The notes: a model not told the origin generated them from the sequence alone. Counted from the stretch's first letter, positions 25,812 to 34,855 are shown. The stretch: DNA of 39,473 nt from Flavobacteriales bacterium (GCA_022763165.1 JALEGO010000718.1:1-39473), one strand, 5' to 3'. Numbers and translations: made by a program.

Positions 25812-26783
25812 TCATTGACGACTGTCGTACAAGTCTTTGATAAATACCGCCAGATAATCAAGTTCAGGATTCAAGGACTCTAAAATATTGAGGGACTTGG
25901 TCAGATATTCATCAGCTTCCTTCGAAACTCTTCCTCGGATATCATATTTATCATAAATCGCCAATGTCTGCCTCACAATCTCAAGATCTTTATTCGCAAA
26001 TAAAGATCTCATGGTATCTTGATCATTTTTATCGGCAAGTTCTAAGGCCTTTAAATAAAGAAAGGTCTTTTTCCTGGACTTTATATCTCCTCCAATTTCC
26101 TTTCCAAATTTAGCGGGATCACCATAAGCGTCAAGATAATCATCCTGTATTTGAAATCCGATTCCTGCTGCGACACCAGCATTGTAAAGCTTTTTCACCA
26201 CTTCAGCCTCCAAACCTGCTACGATGCCTCCGACCTGCATGGAACATCCCAGTAAAACAGCTGTTTTCAGCTCAATCATCTCGAGATACTCGGAAAGACT
26301 GACCTCCTTTCTATCTTCGAAATCCATGTCATATTGCTGCCCCTGACATACCAATTCTGCCATTCTATTGAAAGCTTTATACACAGGAAGCCTATATTCT
26401 TCAGAAATCAAATCCAACATTTGATAGGCCTTGATTAGAAGGACATCACCTGAAAGAATGGCCGTATTTGTTGACCATCTTTCATGAACGGTTACCTCTC
26501 CTCTTCTCAATGGTGAATTGTCCATAATATCATCATGGATCAATGTAAAATTATGGAAGAGTTCTAAAGCGATTGCAGCAGGTAAAACTTCCTCGTTAGT
26601 TCTTTTTCCAAACGATTGATACGCTGCCACCGCCAAAATAGGACGAATCCTTTTGCCGCCAAGGTTTAAAAAATACTCTAGAGGCTCATAAAGTGATTTT
26701 GGTTGCAAGCCTTGAATAAACTCTTGCGAGCGCTTTTCCAGTTCATTTACCAAAGCTTTAAGGCTCGATTTCTGTTCAATCAT
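25812..26783 (-). CDS. Polyprenyl (farnesyl/geranylgeranyl-type) diphosphate synthase
   Basis: The protein has 323 residues. It is a trans-isoprenyl diphosphate synthase that condenses isopentenyl diphosphate with allylic diphosphates. Motifs: GGKRIRP; the first Asp-rich motif [14 protein letters not shown] (DDxxD without the two-residue insertion of bacterial type II FPP synthases); [17 protein letters not shown]; and the second Asp-rich motif [14 protein letters not shown]. Phe five residues before the first DDxxD favours a short C15-C20 product (inference from known chain-length rules). Its ATG overlaps the stop of the RfbA-type gene by 4 bp, so it is the last gene of the exporter/nucleotidyltransferase operon. 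Confidence 0.93.
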   Translation of the reverse strand: MIEQKSSLKALVNELEKRSQEFIQGLQPKSLYEPLEYFLNLGGKRIRPILAVAAYQSFGKRTNEEVLPAAIALELFHNFTLIHDDIMDNSPLRRGEVTVHERWSTNTAILSGDVLLIKAYQMLDLISEEYRLPVYKAFNRMAELVCQGQQYDMDFEDRKEVSLSEYLEMIELKTAVLLGCSMQVGGIVAGLEAEVVKKLYNAGVAAGIGFQIQDDYLDAYGDPAKFGKEIGGDIKSRKKTFLYLKALELADKNDQDTMRSLFANKDLEIVRQTLAIYDKYDIRGRVSKEADEYLTKSLNILESLNPELDYLAVFIKDLYDSRQ

Positions 26784-27640
26784 TGTATAAGACCAATAAG
26801 ATAATCCCCATACCCACTCTTCATCAGTGGTTTAGCTAACTCTGTGAGCTGATCATTATTGATATAATTCATTCGGTACGCACATTCCTCAATGCACCCA
26901 ATTTTAAGGCCCTGCCTTTCTTCTATCACCTGCACAAACTGTGAAGCCTGCATGAGAGATGCAAATGTTCCTGTGTCCAGCCAAGCTGTGCCCCTATCCA
27001 AAATGGCAACACTCAATTCATCTCTTCTAAGATATTCTTTGTTAACATCAGTGATTTCGTACTCCCCTCTAGCACTTGGTTTTAAGTTTTTCGCAATTTC
27101 AACCACATTGTTATCATAAAAATACAATCCAGGAACTGCAAAATTTGACTTGGGGTGCTCTGGTTTTTCCTCAATTGAAATGGCTTTTTGATTGGCATCA
27201 AATTCCACTACTCCATACCTTTCAGGGTCCGAAACATGATATGCAAATACAATTCCGCCTTTAGGTTGATTGAGGCTTTGGAGTTTCTTTGACATACCAG
27301 AACCATAAAAGATATTATCTCCCAAAATTAAAGCTACATCATCATCCCCAATGAATTCTTCTCCTATTACAAATGCCTGAGCCAATCCATTCGGTACTTC
27401 CTGGATTTTATATGAGAATTTACAACCATATTTTGAGCCATCGCCTAAAAGCCTTTCAAACTGAGGAAGGTCATTTGGTGTCGAAATGATCAAAATTTCA
27501 CGGATACCACTTATCATTAATATTGAAAGCGGGTAATAAATCATTGGCTTATCATAAATAGGCATAATTTGCTTACTTATTGCCATTGTGATTGGATACA
27601 AACGTGTTCCTGAACCGCCTGCTAAAATAATTCCTTTCAT
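26780..27640 (-). CDS. rfbA: Glucose-1-phosphate thymidylyltransferase
   Basis: The protein has 286 residues, the normal length. It makes dTDP-glucose from glucose-1-phosphate and dTTP, the first step to dTDP-rhamnose and other deoxysugars. Signatures: nucleotide-binding [66 protein letters not shown] and [10 protein letters not shown]. It is usually found with rfbB/C/D, but here lies between an RND exporter (3-bp gap) and a polyprenyl synthase (4-bp overlap), which suggests an envelope glycolipid context (inference). Confidence 0.94.
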   Translation of the reverse strand: MKGIILAGGSGTRLYPITMAISKQIMPIYDKPMIYYPLSILMISGIREILIISTPNDLPQFERLLGDGSKYGCKFSYKIQEVPNGLAQAFVIGEEFIGDDDVALILGDNIFYGSGMSKKLQSLNQPKGGIVFAYHVSDPERYGVVEFDANQKAISIEEKPEHPKSNFAVPGLYFYDNNVVEIAKNLKPSARGEYEITDVNKEYLRRDELSVAILDRGTAWLDTGTFASLMQASQFVQVIEERQGLKIGCIEECAYRMNYINNDQLTELAKPLMKSGYGDYLIGLIQ

Positions 27641-27643
27641 AAT

Positions 27644-29986
27644 CTAATTTTTAGCATTTACAGGTACCTTTCGGTTTTTATGTGTTTTTTTCTTGTCAGA
27701 TTTATGCTGAGATAGTAAAAAGGATGGTAGAATAAAGAGATTGGCAAGCATTGCCACAAGTAGTGTGAAAGAAACTAAGAAACCCAATGATTGAGCACCG
27801 CCAAAATCCGAAGAAATGAACACTGAAAATCCAAAGAACAGGATAAATGAAGTGTACATCATACTTACTCCTGTCTCCTTTAAAGATGTAAGTACGGCCA
27901 TCCCCATATGACCGGTTGCCTTCAGCTCTTGCCGATATTTTGCCAGGAAATGTATGGTATCATCAACAGATATTCCAAAGGCAATTGAGAATACAAGAAT
28001 CGTAGAAGGCTTGATAGGCACCTCAAAAAAGCCCATTGCCGCAGCCGTCAGTATCAAGGGAAGAAAATTAGTGATTAACGAAATGAAAATCATTCTCAAA
28101 GACCTAAACAATAAAGCCATTAACAAGGCTACCGCTCCAATAGCAATTCCCAGACTAATGAACAGGTTCATACTCAGATAAGTTGTACCCTTTAAGAACA
28201 CAAGACTAGGGCCAGTGAAAGCAACATCGTATTTTCTTGGAGAAAAAATTGAGTCTACATCCGATTGGATATCGACTAGGAGCTTATCCATTTCTTTTGT
28301 TCCAATATCTTTAATATTAAAATTAATTCTTGCCCTTTGCCAATTAGTATCTACATAGCTATATAACCAATTGCTATCGATCATATTGTTATCATTCAAG
28401 TAAGAATTAAAAAAGACCTTTTCTCTTTTACTAATTAAGTCATACTTCTTAGGATCACCGTTGTAAAAAGCTTGTTTGATAAACTTCATTCCTTCAACAA
28501 CAGATAGTGGAGCGGAAAATTCCTTTCTTTTGATTAGGGCACTTTGCAATTGATCAATTTTCTTCAAAATATGATCCTTTTTCACATAGTTCTTCTTTCT
28601 AGTATCAACAACTACTTCAAAAGGCATTACCCCTTTGAATTGATTTTCGGCCCATTTCAAGTCATCAATTACTTTATGATTTTCCGGTAAATCATCTGTC
28701 ATATTGCCTGTTGTTTCAATCATTGAAATTCCAATAACTCCGATAATCACAATGACCACGGTTATTAGGTATACGAATTTTCTGTAACTACTAACGGTAC
28801 GAACAAGCAAATCAATAATCGCTTGGACCCATGAATGATCTAAGTGTTTAAGGTGTCTGTCAGTCGGAGGTTTGACATAGCTTAGTATAATGGGTATTGT
28901 GACAATAGAAATGATAAATAAACAAATCACATTAAAAGCCGCGACTATACCAAATTCCTTCAGGATGGTACTCTCGGTAAAAACGAAGGTGAAAAAGCCC
29001 ATCGCGGTAGTCAAGTTGGTAAGTAAAGTTGCACTACCAATTTTCTTAATCATCTTAATAAGGGAGGCTTCCTTATCCTGAGAACTCTTGTACTCACTAT
29101 GATATTTATTAATCAGATAAATACAATTTGGAACTGCAATTACGATAATAAGTGGGGGTATCAAGCTAGTGATTACATTTACCTCATAACCAAAAAGGGG
29201 AAGAGATCCCAAGGACCATACAACTCCAATCAAAACCACTGTCAAAGAAGCGAACACCGGGTTCTTGGTCCTAAAGAAGAGAAATAGAACCAGCGTTGTT
29301 ACTAAAAACGCTAGAATAATAAAAAGCAGCGTTTCTGATTGCACCATGTCTCTCATTACCGTTCGGATATAAGGCAGTCCCGTTAGATGTACTTTCAGTT
29401 CTGTGTCTTTCTCAAATATTTCTACCTGCTCGAATATGGGGACAATCATCTCGCTCCTTTTATTCGAAAGGAATAGATCAGAATCGATTGTCACAAACAT
29501 TAAACTTGAACCAGAGGTGTCGTTATAAAGTCGGTTTTTATAAAAGGGCAAATTGTATACCGCCTCAGCGTATTCTGTGAGTTCAGCTGCCGTTTTGGGA
29601 AGTTCAGTTTTTGAAATTATAGGAGAAAAATCGAACTTTTTTAGGGCAGTATCCTTGACAACAGAAGGAAGATTGTTAGCTACCGATAATACGGTGTCTA
29701 CTCCGCTTATCTTGTTGATTTCTTCTCCCAGCTTTTGCCAACTTGTAAAGAGTCCTATATCCTCCAAAGGATCTTTATCCACTCCTAAAACATAGATCAA
29801 CTTTTGTTCACCAAATTCACTCCTAAAATCTACATAACTTAGATAAGTCGAGTCCGTCTCTGGAAGTAAACGAGGAACACCGTATGAAGCTCTTAAGCCA
29901 ATTTTTGCCTGATAAGCCATAAACACAGTAGCTATGAGCAAAAGTGCTAAGAGTAAGATTCTATTTTTAAGAATGAACTGTGCCAA
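27644..29986 (-). CDS. RND-superfamily (MMPL/patched-like) exporter
   Basis: The protein has 780 residues. Start is TTG 29986: an in-frame TAA lies immediately upstream, and GAGGA sits 8 bases before the TTG, one of the few Shine-Dalgarno-like sites in this window. Layout: TM1 (~8-25), a periplasmic loop to ~210, TM2-6 (~215-365), TM7 (~405-425), a second loop to ~610, then TM8-12 (~625-760). The second half has the RND/MMPL hallmark FSIAFGISVDDTIHFLAKYRQE. Such proteins export lipids or hydrophobic metabolites using the proton gradient. It is followed closely by rfbA and a polyprenyl diphosphate synthase, so an isoprenoid or glycolipid substrate is possible (inference). Confidence 0.88.
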   Translation of the reverse strand: MAQFILKNRILLLALLLIATVFMAYQAKIGLRASYGVPRLLPETDSTYLSYVDFRSEFGEQKLIYVLGVDKDPLEDIGLFTSWQKLGEEINKISGVDTVLSVANNLPSVVKDTALKKFDFSPIISKTELPKTAAELTEYAEAVYNLPFYKNRLYNDTSGSSLMFVTIDSDLFLSNKRSEMIVPIFEQVEIFEKDTELKVHLTGLPYIRTVMRDMVQSETLLFIILAFLVTTLVLFLFFRTKNPVFASLTVVLIGVVWSLGSLPLFGYEVNVITSLIPPLIIVIAVPNCIYLINKYHSEYKSSQDKEASLIKMIKKIGSATLLTNLTTAMGFFTFVFTESTILKEFGIVAAFNVICLFIISIVTIPIILSYVKPPTDRHLKHLDHSWVQAIIDLLVRTVSSYRKFVYLITVVIVIIGVIGISMIETTGNMTDDLPENHKVIDDLKWAENQFKGVMPFEVVVDTRKKNYVKKDHILKKIDQLQSALIKRKEFSAPLSVVEGMKFIKQAFYNGDPKKYDLISKREKVFFNSYLNDNNMIDSNWLYSYVDTNWQRARINFNIKDIGTKEMDKLLVDIQSDVDSIFSPRKYDVAFTGPSLVFLKGTTYLSMNLFISLGIAIGAVALLMALLFRSLRMIFISLITNFLPLILTAAAMGFFEVPIKPSTILVFSIAFGISVDDTIHFLAKYRQELKATGHMGMAVLTSLKETGVSMMYTSFILFFGFSVFISSDFGGAQSLGFLVSFTLLVAMLANLFILPSFLLSQHKSDKKKTHKNRKVPVNAKN

Positions 29987-30301
29987 ATTAAGTCCTCAAA
30001 ATAATTGAAGGCCGAAGGTATGAAAAAGACAGCACTATTGAAGACTACCTTCCTAAAGAAAACTTAAACTCATGTACTTCAGAATTTATCAGACTGACTA
30101 TGTGCTGCTTGTTACCTAAAATATGGGTCCTTTCTCGAATCCGGATTTTCAGAACGTGTCTTTTTTCTTAATATTTCACGAATTTCATAAACTTTATGAC
30201 AATCAGTCGATAAGAAAGCCTATTGCTTGTATAAAATTGTTTAACAGTTTAATTTTGGTACCATATTTGTCAATGAACTTACTAATGCTAAAATTAGAGT
30301 T
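29987..30301. other. 315-bp intergenic region between divergent genes
   Basis: This separates the exporter (start 29986, minus) from the lipoprotein (start 30302, plus). It contains the lipoprotein promoter candidates near 30227-30269. I see no convincing -7 box for the exporter. An 8-bp inverted repeat (AAGGTATG-type arms at ~30012 and ~30046) has a long loop and no U-tract. The 60-codon frame at 30123-30305 has no supporting feature. Confidence 0.6.
30227..30257 (+). promoter_or_regulatory. Promoter candidate (TTG-N20-TAATTTTG) for the lipoprotein gene
   Basis: TTG at 30227-30229 and TAATTTTG at 30250-30257 are separated by 20 bp; the start site would fall near 30262, about 40 bp before ATG 30302. 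A second, less perfect box (CATATTTG, 30262-30269) lies just downstream. Confidence 0.45.
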
Positions 30302-31453
30302 ATGAAAACACTTGTACATTTTGTTTTGGTTTGTATGATAATGTCAGTGTTAGGGTGTGCCAACAGTCGTTTGGTCAATGGCGATTATGATACTGCGCTT
30401 AGAATAGCGGTTAAAAAGTTAAAAAGGAATCCAGATAAGATGAAATACATCAATATTCTGGAAGAAGCTTATGTCAACGCCAACACCCAGGATGAGAACA
30501 GAATTACCTTCTTGAAAAAGGAGGGTCGACCGGATGTTTGGGACGAAATCTTTGAGCGCTATTCAGCTTTAAAAAGAAGACAGGAGCTTGTGCAAGGCTT
30601 ACCTTTTACTCCCAAAGCCATCACATTTAAGGATTATGATAATGATGTCATCAATGCCAAAAAAAATGCAGCGGAATACTTCTATGCGCATGGAGAAAAG
30701 AAAATGAACGAAGGCGGAAGAGGTAATGCTCGCATAGCATATGATAATTTTCTGAAGGTAAAAAGCTACTATTCTGATTACAAGGACGTGGATCAGAAAA
30801 TTTCAAATGCCCGTTTTGAAGGAACCAGCAATGCTCTTTTCGTGATAAACAATGCCAGCGGGATAAAACTACCACCCAATTTTGAAGCAGAAATTAAAAG
30901 AATGACAGTAGAAGACTTAAGTTCAGAGTGGGTTAATTTTGATTTAAACGAGCAGGAAGGACTGAATTACCATTACAACATCAACCTTAAAATGCAAGTG
31001 CTAAATGTATCTCCAAATCTCCCAAAAGAAATCATTTACACAGATTCAAAGGAAATCAAAGATGGTTGGGAATATGTTTTGGATGACAAAGGAAATGTGA
31101 TGAAAGATTCACTAGGTAATGATATCAAGAAGCCAAAATTTAAGATTATCACCGCTAAGGTTACTGAAAGACAAATGAGAAAAACTGCGAGGATCTCTGG
31201 AATAATTGAATTTATAGATTTAGAAACAAATCAAGTTATGGAGTCTTCCCCGATAGCGGCTGATTCTTTTTTTGAGCACAGATGGGGTACGGCTCAGGGT
31301 GATCTAAGGGCTCTTTCAGACACATCTAGGAAATTGATTAAAATAAAACCTCTTCCTTTTCCTGCTGATCCTGATTTAATTATGGATGCCAGTATCACGC
31401 TTAGAAATATGACCAAAGACATTCTAAGAAGTAAAAGAAGATTGCTGTTTTGA
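30302..31453 (+). CDS. Conserved lipoprotein of unknown function
   Basis: The protein has 383 residues. The signal peptide ends in lipobox VLGC (Cys19), so it is an envelope lipoprotein. The N-terminal third is helical and TPR-like (DYDTALRIAVKKLKRNPDKMKYINILEEAY; here split by function as two helices). The rest mixes alpha and beta: a GEKKMNEGGRGNARIAYDNF repeat-like helix, a beta domain with the KIITAKVTERQMRKTARISG strand pair, and a C-terminal SITLRNMTKDILRSKRRLLF tail. I know no function. It is preceded by its own promoter and followed by an 87-bp gap with another promoter, so it is probably transcribed alone. Confidence 0.75.
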   Translation: MKTLVHFVLVCMIMSVLGCANSRLVNGDYDTALRIAVKKLKRNPDKMKYINILEEAYVNANTQDENRITFLKKEGRPDVWDEIFERYSALKRRQELVQGLPFTPKAITFKDYDNDVINAKKNAAEYFYAHGEKKMNEGGRGNARIAYDNFLKVKSYYSDYKDVDQKISNARFEGTSNALFVINNASGIKLPPNFEAEIKRMTVEDLSSEWVNFDLNEQEGLNYHYNINLKMQVLNVSPNLPKEIIYTDSKEIKDGWEYVLDDKGNVMKDSLGNDIKKPKFKIITAKVTERQMRKTARISGIIEFIDLETNQVMESSPIAADSFFEHRWGTAQGDLRALSDTSRKLIKIKPLPFPADPDLIMDASITLRNMTKDILRSKRRLLF

Positions 31454-31507
31454 GTATTTCGTTAGAATCATTAAGGACGCTTGGGCATCGTAACAGTTAA
31501 GTGACTC

Positions 31508-31536
31508 TTGATTTGTGGCAAAACTTCATAAATTTG
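31508..31536 (+). promoter_or_regulatory. Promoter (TTG-N18-TAAATTTG) abutting a GTG start
   Basis: TTG at 31508-31510 and a perfect TAAATTTG at 31529-31536 are separated by 18 bp. The box ends 4 bases before the GTG start at 31541, predicting a leaderless mRNA beginning at or near GUG. An in-frame TGA at 31535-31537 excludes any upstream start. Confidence 0.5.
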
Positions 31537-31540
31537 AAAT

Positions 31541-32593
31541 GTGAAAGGTCAACAAATCGATTTTCTCAACATTTTTCTAATCGTACTATCCTTAATTGCG
31601 GCTTTAATTATACCGTTTAGGTTGTTTTTATTTTCATATGCTGTTTTAGGGCCGTTGCATTACTTAACTGAGATTAATTGGCTCAAAGAAAAAAACTATT
31701 TTATTCCAGGTAAGCACAAAGGACCGGTCCGTATCCTCATAGCGCTGTCCATTGGCATATGCATTGCACCGGTATTATATGGGTTCTTGATATCTGACTT
31801 GGGCCAAAGCACCATGGACCCTGACCTCAGCAACCATATTTTAAATGAGTTTGTTGTTCCTATTAGCAAAGTGGGAGACCTACTGATTCTGGCTGCTTTT
31901 ATCACTGCCATTTGCTTTTTGTTGTTCAAAGAACTTAAAGTTCGCCTGATATGCTCGGGTCTTGCTATATTCGTTTGTTTCCTAATGTCATACCTCCCGT
32001 TTTACAGGCTCGCCTTTGTGGTGCTGCTACCAACTTTTATTCATGTATATCTTTTCACGGCTGCCTTTATGCTATACGGTGCGATAAAATCCAGTAGTGC
32101 CCCTGGATATGCAAGTGTATTGCTTTTTATTTCAATACCCTTTATTTTAATGTTTATTGATGTTGACTATAAATCCATTGGACTCAATGAATATATTAAA
32201 GACAACATGGTAAAAAGTAATTTTCTCTATGTTTTAGATGAAACTTCAAAGTTCATTGGTATGAACAAAGGGAAAGACTTTTCAATCATTTCTGCTACTG
32301 GTATTAAATTGCAGGTCTTCTTAGCATTTGCCTACACCTATCATTATCTAAACTGGTTCTCTAAAACAGCTACAATCAAGTGGCATAAGATAGCGAAGAA
32401 GCGCATGATCATTTCTATTGTATTATGGCTTGTATTCATTAGCATCTATGCTTATGACTATCATATTGGCTTCATAATGGCCTTTGTCTTAAGTTTCATT
32501 CATGTATTATTTGAGTTCCCTTTAAACGCGAGATCCTTTGAATTCATAGGAAAATGGGTTTATGAAAAGGCATGGGCAAAACGGACAGTTTGA
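31541..32593 (+). CDS. Multi-pass membrane protein of unknown function, partner of a radical SAM gene
   Basis: The protein has 350 residues from GTG 31541; an in-frame TGA four bases upstream and the lack of a nearby ATG leave this as the only sensible start. About nine or ten hydrophobic helices span the whole length. Conserved-looking polar residues within or beside helices are unusual: LGPLHYLTEINWL near the N-terminus, FAYTYHYLNWFSKT near 270 and SFIHVLFEFPLN near the C-terminus. The histidines could bind a metal, loosely recalling membrane carotenoid oxygenases or desaturases, but no diagnostic motif is present. The 3' end overlaps the radical SAM/SPASM gene by 22 bp (or by one base, TGATG, if that gene starts at 32593), so the two are coupled and probably act in one pathway. 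Confidence 0.75.
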   Translation: MKGQQIDFLNIFLIVLSLIAALIIPFRLFLFSYAVLGPLHYLTEINWLKEKNYFIPGKHKGPVRILIALSIGICIAPVLYGFLISDLGQSTMDPDLSNHILNEFVVPISKVGDLLILAAFITAICFLLFKELKVRLICSGLAIFVCFLMSYLPFYRLAFVVLLPTFIHVYLFTAAFMLYGAIKSSSAPGYASVLLFISIPFILMFIDVDYKSIGLNEYIKDNMVKSNFLYVLDETSKFIGMNKGKDFSIISATGIKLQVFLAFAYTYHYLNWFSKTATIKWHKIAKKRMIISIVLWLVFISIYAYDYHIGFIMAFVLSFIHVLFEFPLNARSFEFIGKWVYEKAWAKRTV

Positions 32594-33618
32594 TGGTAAG
32601 CGCTAAACTATATGACAAACTCAACTTGCTCTCCAAACTGAGCTTAAGAAAGGCCATTAACAATCAATTGCTTATTGGAAGCTACTTTTATTCCAAGTTT
32701 AGGAAAAAGTCCTATCATGCAGGCTTGCCAAGAAGCGTAGCATTTGAGCCAACCACGGCTTGCAATTTAGGCTGCCCAGAATGCCCGAGCGGTTTGAAGC
32801 AATTTACCCGTCCGACCGGAAACCTCAAAGAGTCCTTTTTCAAAGAGTCCATTGAATCATTGGAAAAGCACTTGATATATCTGACGTTCTATTTTCAGGG
32901 AGAACCTTTCATCAATCCAAAATTTCTGGATATGGTTCAAATAGCCTCAAGAAAAAAAATATATACTTCCACATCAACAAATGCACATTTTCTGGATTAT
33001 GAAAATGCATTGAAAACTGTTGAGTCGGGATTGGATCGCTTAATCATTTCAATCGATGGAACCGATCAAAAAACTTATGAATCTTACAGAAAAAACGGCA
33101 AGCTAGAAAAGGTAATTCAGGGTATTGAAAATATCACAAAGGCTAAGGCTGAGTTGAAATCAAGAAAACCTTATGTGTTACTTCAGTTTCTCGTAGTTCG
33201 TCCGAATGAGCATCAAATACCAGAGGTTAAAAAATTGGCCAAAAAATACAAAGTTGATCTTGCTCTGAAAACAGCGCAGGTCTATGATTATGAAAATGGG
33301 AACCCTTTGATTCCTGTTCAAGAACGTTATTCAAGATATCGAAAAAACAAAGACGGAAAATACGAGATTAAGAATAATCTCGAAAGTCACTGTTGGCGTA
33401 TGTGGAACTCGTGCGTAATTACGTGGGATGGTAGAATTGTACCTTGTTGTTTTGATAAAGATGCTCAACACCAACTAGGTGATCTAAAACAGTCTTCCTT
33501 CAAAAGCATATGGAAAAGCGACACATATAATCACCTAAGAAACAGCATTCTAAAAGGACGTAGTGAGATTGATATTTGCAAAAATTGCTCTGAAGGAACA
33601 AAGGTTTGGGAAAACTGA
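32572..33618 (+). CDS. Radical SAM protein with C-terminal SPASM domain
   Basis: The protein has 348 residues from ATG 32572. ATG 32593 (TGATG overlap with the upstream stop) is an equally good start and removes seven residues. The radical SAM core has the CxxxCxxC cluster motif at Cys64-Cys68-Cys71 (TTACNLGCPEC), followed by FQGEPFINP and a SIDGTDQKTYESYR motif typical of this superfamily. The C-terminal SPASM region holds further cluster cysteines (Cys274, Cys281, Cys292, Cys293, Cys336, Cys339; NSCVITWDGRIVPCC). SPASM enzymes often modify peptides or proteins, but many act on small molecules. No precursor-peptide-like gene was seen nearby. Coupling to the membrane protein upstream suggests a shared substrate, possibly lipid-linked (inference). 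Confidence 0.9.
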   Translation: MGKTDSLMVSAKLYDKLNLLSKLSLRKAINNQLLIGSYFYSKFRKKSYHAGLPRSVAFEPTTACNLGCPECPSGLKQFTRPTGNLKESFFKESIESLEKHLIYLTFYFQGEPFINPKFLDMVQIASRKKIYTSTSTNAHFLDYENALKTVESGLDRLIISIDGTDQKTYESYRKNGKLEKVIQGIENITKAKAELKSRKPYVLLQFLVVRPNEHQIPEVKKLAKKYKVDLALKTAQVYDYENGNPLIPVQERYSRYRKNKDGKYEIKNNLESHCWRMWNSCVITWDGRIVPCCFDKDAQHQLGDLKQSSFKSIWKSDTYNHLRNSILKGRSEIDICKNCSEGTKVWEN

Positions 33619-33630
33619 CCTAAATCAGAA

Positions 33631-34194
33631 TTAAACAGTCATAATATCTTTTTCTTTTGCCGCTACTAGAGTATCTACCTGAGCAATAAAAGAATCTGTT
33701 TGTTTCTGAATGCTATCTTCAGCGTCTTTAGCCATATCTTCTCCGAGACCATCTTTAAGAAGTTTCTTGATCGCATCATTGGCGTCTCGTCTGGCATTTC
33801 TTATACTCACTTTTGCATTCTCACCTTCAGCTTTGGCTTGTTTCACTAAGTCTTTTCTCCGTTCCTCGGTGAGTGCTGGAACATTGATAAGAATTGATTC
33901 ACCATTATTTTGTGGTGCTAAACCTAAGTTTGCGTTGATAATGCCTCTTTCAATTTCTTCGATCAATGATTTTTCCCATGGTTGAATGGTTAATGTTCTT
34001 GCATCTAATGTATTGACATTCGCAGCCTGAGTAAGCGGCACCGTACTTCCATAATAGTCAATTTTCACGCTATCCAACATACTAGGTGTTGCTTTTCCCG
34101 CACGTATTTTAACCAGACCTGCTTCGAGGTGCTGAATGGAATTCGACATTGCTTCTTTGGCTACATCGATTGCAAGATCAACTTCTTCGTTCAT
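33631..34194 (-). CDS. frr: Ribosome recycling factor
   Basis: Start chosen at ATG 34194, giving 187 residues, close to the ~185 of the family. The upstream ATG at 34242 would add 16 residues absent from other RRFs. RRF splits post-termination ribosomes together with EF-G. Signatures: LVKIRAGKATPSMLDSVKIDYYG, LTIQPWEK, IERGIINANLGLAPQNNG, ILINVPALTEERRKDLVKQ. It lies in the same direction as pyrH, but a small lipoprotein gene with its own promoter and terminator separates them. It is convergent with the radical SAM gene (12-bp gap). Confidence 0.95.
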   Translation of the reverse strand: MNEEVDLAIDVAKEAMSNSIQHLEAGLVKIRAGKATPSMLDSVKIDYYGSTVPLTQAANVNTLDARTLTIQPWEKSLIEEIERGIINANLGLAPQNNGESILINVPALTEERRKDLVKQAKAEGENAKVSIRNARRDANDAIKKLLKDGLGEDMAKDAEDSIQKQTDSFIAQVDTLVAAKEKDIMTV

Positions 34195-34326
34195 GAAAAC
34201 AGAATTTTTGCCACTAATATAAGCATATTCCCAAGAATTCATGAATTGGATAAAAACTTATTACTGTTTCAAAAAAGCTATGAAATCTTGACAGCTCATT
34301 GAAATTTCGCAATCAAACTTTGGCAA

Positions 34327-34355
34327 ATAAAAAAGCCCCTGAATGATCAGAGGCT
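34327..34355 (-). terminator. Rho-independent terminator after the small lipoprotein gene
   Basis: Arms 34333-34342 and 34347-34356 pair over ten positions with one mismatch around a 4-base loop. On the minus strand it ends GGGGCTTTTTTATTTG. It starts 23 bp after the stop at 34379. Confidence 0.75.
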
Positions 34356-34378
34356 TCTTTTAAAATATTTTGTTAAGA

Positions 34379-34708
34379 TTAGCTTTCAACATAAGTCACT
34401 GACTCAACCTTGTCTCCGCTCCAGCAAACTTCGCAGTTGCTATCTAAAATTCCGTGCTTTACATTCATCATGTAACACTTCTTTCCACTCTTATCAGCAA
34501 CGCTGCTAACAGTTGGTTCTTTGATTTCATATAGATCTAAATCTGTTTCCATATCAGGATTAGCACCATACTTAGAAATAGCATCCATCATGCTATTAGT
34601 TTTGCTAATCTCATCCATGAAAGCTTTCATATTAGGATCTACTTCTACTGAACCTCCACAAGCAACTAGAAATAATGCAGGAAGAATGAATTTACTCAAT
34701 TTTTTCAT
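34379..34708 (-). CDS. Small lipoprotein of unknown function
   Basis: The protein has 109 residues. The signal peptide ends in LVACGGS (lipobox Cys17), so it is an envelope lipoprotein. The mature part has an Asp-rich first half (DPNMKAFMDEISKTNSMMDA) and a C-terminal part with three cysteines in KKCYMMNVKHGILDSNCEVC, which could form a disulfide or bind metal. I do not recognise the family. It is flanked by its own strong promoter (34736-34765) and terminator (34327-34355), an independent insertion between pyrH and frr. Confidence 0.8.
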   Translation of the reverse strand: MKKLSKFILPALFLVACGGSVEVDPNMKAFMDEISKTNSMMDAISKYGANPDMETDLDLYEIKEPTVSSVADKSGKKCYMMNVKHGILDSNCEVCWSGDKVESVTYVES

Positions 34709-34735
34709 ACCAAAATTACGTTAATAAGTGAGTTA

Positions 34736-34765
34736 CAAAAGTAAATTTATTATGCTAATTTTCAA
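34736..34765 (-). promoter_or_regulatory. Bacteroidota-type promoter (TTG-N19-TACTTTTG)
   Basis: On the minus strand TTG (34765-34763), a 19-bp spacer and TACTTTTG (34743-34736) match the consensus and its spacing exactly. The start site would lie near 34731, about 23 bp before ATG 34708. A second TAATTTTG box sits at 34711-34718, too near the ATG to be preferred. Confidence 0.65.
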
Positions 34766-34823
34766 GAGGTTATTACTTAATTTGGATCTTATGGAAAGAT
34801 CATGATTTTATGTGGGTAATTTC

Positions 34824-34853
34824 TAAAAAAGAGAAAATGATAAAATATCATTT
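34824..34853 (-). terminator. Terminator-like hairpin after pyrH
   Basis: An 8-bp AT-rich stem (34835-34842 with 34846-34853, AAATGATA/TATCATTT) with a 3-base loop, followed on the minus strand by TCTCTTTTTT. It starts 3 bp after the pyrH stop at 34856. The weak stem gives moderate confidence. Confidence 0.5.
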
Positions 34854-34855
34854 GG

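Noticed and set aside
30123-30305. 60-codon plus-strand frame overlapping the lipoprotein start by 4 bp
   Set aside because: It contains the likely lipoprotein promoter, has no signal peptide or motif, and its codon use looks random; the overlap is a coincidence of an AT-rich gap.
34195-34242. 16-residue N-terminal extension of frr from ATG 34242
   Set aside because: Ribosome recycling factors are about 185 residues and begin at the position matching ATG 34194; the extension has no family counterpart.
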